NCBI GenBank assembly: GCA_002049785.1
Contig: MUKB01000046.1
Coordinates: 1 to 7,818, forward strand
Reading direction: 5' to 3'
DNA: 7,818 nucleotides
Origin: Caldifarciminota bacterium 4484_100
GTDB taxonomy: Bacteria; Hydrothermota; Tepidihabitantia; SM23-42
The notes beneath the pieces were generated by a model. That model had not been told where the DNA came from and searched no databases. It was given only the letters and a program-made list of their open reading frames with translations. Below are positions 5,345 to 7,818 of the stretch, piece after piece (within the stretch, counting starts at the first letter, position 1; each line of letters begins with the position of its first letter). Position numbers and translations under genes: made by a program.

Positions 5345-7818
5345 ATGAACCGATTGATAGTTTTTTTAGCCATTATAATTTCGCTTGGTTTAAGCCAGCA
5401 TTCTCGATATATCCTGGTTAGAACAGAAACTGGCTTGAACCCAATGCAGAAGTCCGAGCTTCTTAAACTTTGTCTTGATATCGTTCGGGTAGATCGAGCG
5501 GGAAGATTTGAGATTGTAGTTCATCCCAGAGAGCTTGAGCAGATAAGGAAATTGGATATTCCAGTTGAGGTTGTGATTGAGGATATGGAAAGATATTATG
5601 CCTCACGGATGAGTGGTCGGGGAAATTTTGGTGACTATTATACATTTTCTGAGGCGATGGCGATTCTCGATTCCCTGCACAACAATTATCCGAATATAAC
5701 TACCGCACGGATTGACCTTGGATATACAACCTGGGATGGTAATAAGGTCTGGGCTATGAAGATTTCGGATAATCCCACCCAGCAGGAGAATGAACCTGAG
5801 ATTCTCTTTACTGGGGTTCATCATGCCCGGGAGCCAATTACCTGCAATGTGGCAGTTGAGTTAATCAGAAAGTTATGCCAGGATTATGGGAGTGATTCCG
5901 AAATTACCTATTTAGTAGATAATCGTCAAATCTGGGTTGTGCCGGTGGTGAATCCGGATGGTTATCTCTATAATGAGCAGACCAATCCTGGTGGCGGTGG
6001 GATGTGGCGTAAGAATCGAAGGGACAATGGTGGTGGTGATTATGGAGTGGATCCAAATCGTAATTATGCCTATCAATGGGGATATGATAACAGTGGTTCT
6101 TCACCTGATCCCAGTTCTGAAACCTATCGTGGGCCAGCGCCCTTTTCTGAACCATGTACCCAAGCATTAAGGGATCTGTACAATAGCCATCAATTTATTG
6201 TCAATGTTGATATGCACAGTTATAGTAATTTAATTCTTATTCCGTGGGACTACCGGCTTGAGTTCACTCCGGATGATTCACTATTTCGTGAGCTATGTGC
6301 GGATATGGCCCAATTTCCACTTGATGCTACCGGCGAGGTATATAACTACGGTACCGCACCAGAAATTCTTTATGCCTGTAATGGAACTTCGGATGATTGG
6401 GAATATGGTGAGCAGTCGAGCAAACCCAAGTGTCTCGGATTCACCTTTGAGATTGGTGAGGCCTTTTGGCAGGAGAGCGAAATCTCGAATCATCTGGCTG
6501 AGGCAATTCCAATGTGTCTATATTTAATAAAAGTCGTTGGTCCCTGGATTGAATATGTGAGTCACACCATCAATGATGGTGGTAATGGTCAACTTGACCC
6601 AGGTGAGACGGCAGATATGGTTGTAACCTTAGCGAACAAAGGAATCGCCGGTAATGCAATCAACAACGTTGTCGCATTTCTTTCTACTGATGATAACTAT
6701 ATTACGATTCAGGCAGACAGTGGGTATTACGGTAGTATCGCTCCAGGACAGTCTGGCCAGAATTCAGGTTCTGCCTATACCATTACTGCACATGATCTCA
6801 CTCCCCAGGGACATCAGGTTACATTTGTTCTGACAATTATAGGTGATGGCGGATTCAGCGCCACGGCCAAATTCACCCTTACAGTGGGTACAGCACCCGG
6901 TCCCTATGTAATTTATGAGGACGATTTTGAATATGGCGGTGGCATTGACAGTTTTCCTAATTACTGGAATGTAACCGGTAACTGGGTGCGCTCGACCCAG
7001 GACGCCCATTCGCCTACGCATTCAGCGTATAGTGGTGCACCACTTGATAATGCGACCACCCTCACCCTAAAGAATGGAGTTGACCTGACACCCTTCAATG
7101 ATCCACAACTCGCGTTCTGGCACCGCTATGATTTTGACCAAGGAATCTTTATGGATGCCTGTGCGGTGCAGATTTCGACCGATGGTGGTTCTTCCTGGAG
7201 TGATATCTGGACTTATAATTGGCAGGATGGTAATACTCTTGATTGGACCGAGCAGCTATTTTCTTTATCACCTTATATCAGCACCAATGTCAAAGTCAGG
7301 TTCCTGCTTGACGCCAATTCATTCTTTCAGGATTATACAGACTGGTTTATCGATGACTTTATCATCGGTATACCACGGGACAATGAGTCTCCATACTTTA
7401 CCAATACTACGGTCTGGCCAGATACAAGTTACACCGGACCCTTTGAGGTTCACTCAACAATTACTGATACAAGTGGTGTGGATTATGCAAAACTCTATTA
7501 TCGGGTCAACAATGGTTCCTGGCAGGAGCTGGTGATGTCGGCTCAGGGCAATGATGTTTATTCAGCAACAATTCCTGCCCAGTCGCTGGGTGATAAGATT
7601 GATTATTATCTCTGGGCCCAGGATAACTGGATTACCCCGAATGAGGGTTGCGATCCGATCGGTGCACCGAGTTATGGTTACTACTCATTCAATCTGATTG
7701 TTGGGATAGCCGAGGAGCAGGTAAATGGGATTCAGTTTGTGACTTTAATCTCAAATCCGTGCAGAGATGCCGTTGATATTAAGTTCGGTATTCCATATCG
7801 GACAGATGTAAGTTTGGT
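5345..7818 (+). CDS. Secreted M14 zinc carboxypeptidase with beta-sandwich chassis (3' end cut by window)
   Basis: I translated this frame to the edge without a stop (824 codons). MNR plus a hydrophobic run (LIVFLAIIISLGLS) is a signal peptide, followed by a propeptide-like stretch to about residue 90. The M14 catalytic domain (about 95-395) has zinc ligands His160 and Glu163 (HHAREP) and His291 (VDMHSYSN), substrate-binding Arg239 (DPNRNY), Tyr343 (the Tyr248 equivalent of carboxypeptidase A) and catalytic Glu369 (FTFEIGE). Spacings agree with carboxypeptidase A. Asp350 sits where carboxypeptidase B has Asp255, which suggests preference for C-terminal Lys/Arg. Then come a beta-sandwich with a GGNGQLDPGE loop (400-520), a jelly roll (523 to about 678), an Ig-like module (about 680-788), and the start of a sorting domain (IQFVTLISNPCRDAVDIKFGIP) where the window ends. 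It follows the S8 gene by 81 bp on the same strand and shares its whole C-terminal layout. It would trim peptides outside the cell. Family and active site are secure. Confidence 0.93.
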   Translation, partial: MNRLIVFLAIIISLGLSQHSRYILVRTETGLNPMQKSELLKLCLDIVRVDRAGRFEIVVHPRELEQIRKLDIPVEVVIEDMERYYASRMSGRGNFGDYYTFSEAMAILDSLHNNYPNITTARIDLGYTTWDGNKVWAMKISDNPTQQENEPEILFTGVHHAREPITCNVAVELIRKLCQDYGSDSEITYLVDNRQIWVVPVVNPDGYLYNEQTNPGGGGMWRKNRRDNGGGDYGVDPNRNYAYQWGYDNSGSSPDPSSETYRGPAPFSEPCTQALRDLYNSHQFIVNVDMHSYSNLILIPWDYRLEFTPDDSLFRELCADMAQFPLDATGEVYNYGTAPEILYACNGTSDDWEYGEQSSKPKCLGFTFEIGEAFWQESEISNHLAEAIPMCLYLIKVVGPWIEYVSHTINDGGNGQLDPGETADMVVTLANKGIAGNAINNVVAFLSTDDNYITIQADSGYYGSIAPGQSGQNSGSAYTITAHDLTPQGHQVTFVLTIIGDGGFSATAKFTLTVGTAPGPYVIYEDDFEYGGGIDSFPNYWNVTGNWVRSTQDAHSPTHSAYSGAPLDNATTLTLKNGVDLTPFNDPQLAFWHRYDFDQGIFMDACAVQISTDGGSSWSDIWTYNWQDGNTLDWTEQLFSLSPYISTNVKVRFLLDANSFFQDYTDWFIDDFIIGIPRDNESPYFTNTTVWPDTSYTGPFEVHSTITDTSGVDYAKLYYRVNNGSWQELVMSAQGNDVYSATIPAQSLGDKIDYYLWAQDNWITPNEGCDPIGAPSYGYYSFNLIVGIAEEQVNGIQFVTLISNPCRDAVDIKFGIPYRTDVSL
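6911..7708 (+). repeat. Shared C-terminal cassette, copy 2 (M14 carboxypeptidase)
   Basis: Second copy of the 798-bp block. Its last 222 bp (7487-7708) differ from 4748-4969 at only 11 bases, 9 of them synonymous, and include a 47-bp exact match (7604-7650 to 4865-4911). Identity falls abruptly after 7708, where the linker to the sorting domain begins. Confidence 0.92.

Noticed and set aside
7098..7535. Plus-strand open frame of 145 codons inside the carboxypeptidase gene
   Set aside because: It lies out of frame within the duplicated cassette. The main frame is continuous and matches the S8 copy at protein level, and most differences in the last 222 bp are synonymous in the main frame only.
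4172..7708. Duplicated block as a mobile element or CRISPR-like repeat
   Set aside because: It lies in frame inside two coding regions, encodes beta-sandwich modules, and has no terminal repeats or spacers.

Overview
The window holds three large genes and two short intergenic regions. It probably comes from a little-cultured bacterium of the candidate division WOR-3 / Cloacimonetes / FCB-like kind. That placement is an inference from three things: large secreted proteases with stacked beta-sandwich modules and a Por/FlgD-Ig-type C-terminal sorting domain, strong AGGAGG ribosome sites, and a TPR-plus-SARP regulator with transposase-like DNA-binding domains. No rRNA, tRNA or marker gene is present to confirm it.

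Layout. (1) Positions 1-2168, minus strand: one uninterrupted reading frame of 722 codons that runs off the left edge. It encodes a multidomain transcription regulator: two N-terminal helix-turn-helix units, a TPR-like alpha-solenoid, an OmpR-type winged helix, and a BTAD (SARP-type) region. (2) Positions 2169-2404: an AT-rich divergent intergenic region. It carries a good minus-strand promoter for the regulator, whose predicted transcription start falls on the start codon. An exact heptamer direct repeat overlaps its -35 box. (3) Positions 2405-5263, plus strand: a complete secreted subtilisin-family (S8, bacillopeptidase F-like) protease. (4) Positions 5264-5344: an 81-bp gap with a perfect 15-bp hairpin. 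(5) Positions 5345-7818, plus strand: a secreted M14 zinc carboxypeptidase that runs off the right edge inside its C-terminal sorting domain.

The two proteases have unrelated catalytic domains but the same C-terminal chassis. A 266-residue block is about 88 % identical without a gap, and its last 222 bp differ at only 11 bases. They form a tandem pair that could work together outside the cell: the endoprotease makes peptides and the carboxypeptidase trims them, possibly at basic C-terminal residues. The divergent regulator is a plausible controller of the pair, but that is inferred from position and from the repeat in the promoter.

The observations most worth following are the regulator's architecture with its putative autoregulatory, leaderless promoter, and the shared protease chassis with its sharply bounded, conversion-like identity block.
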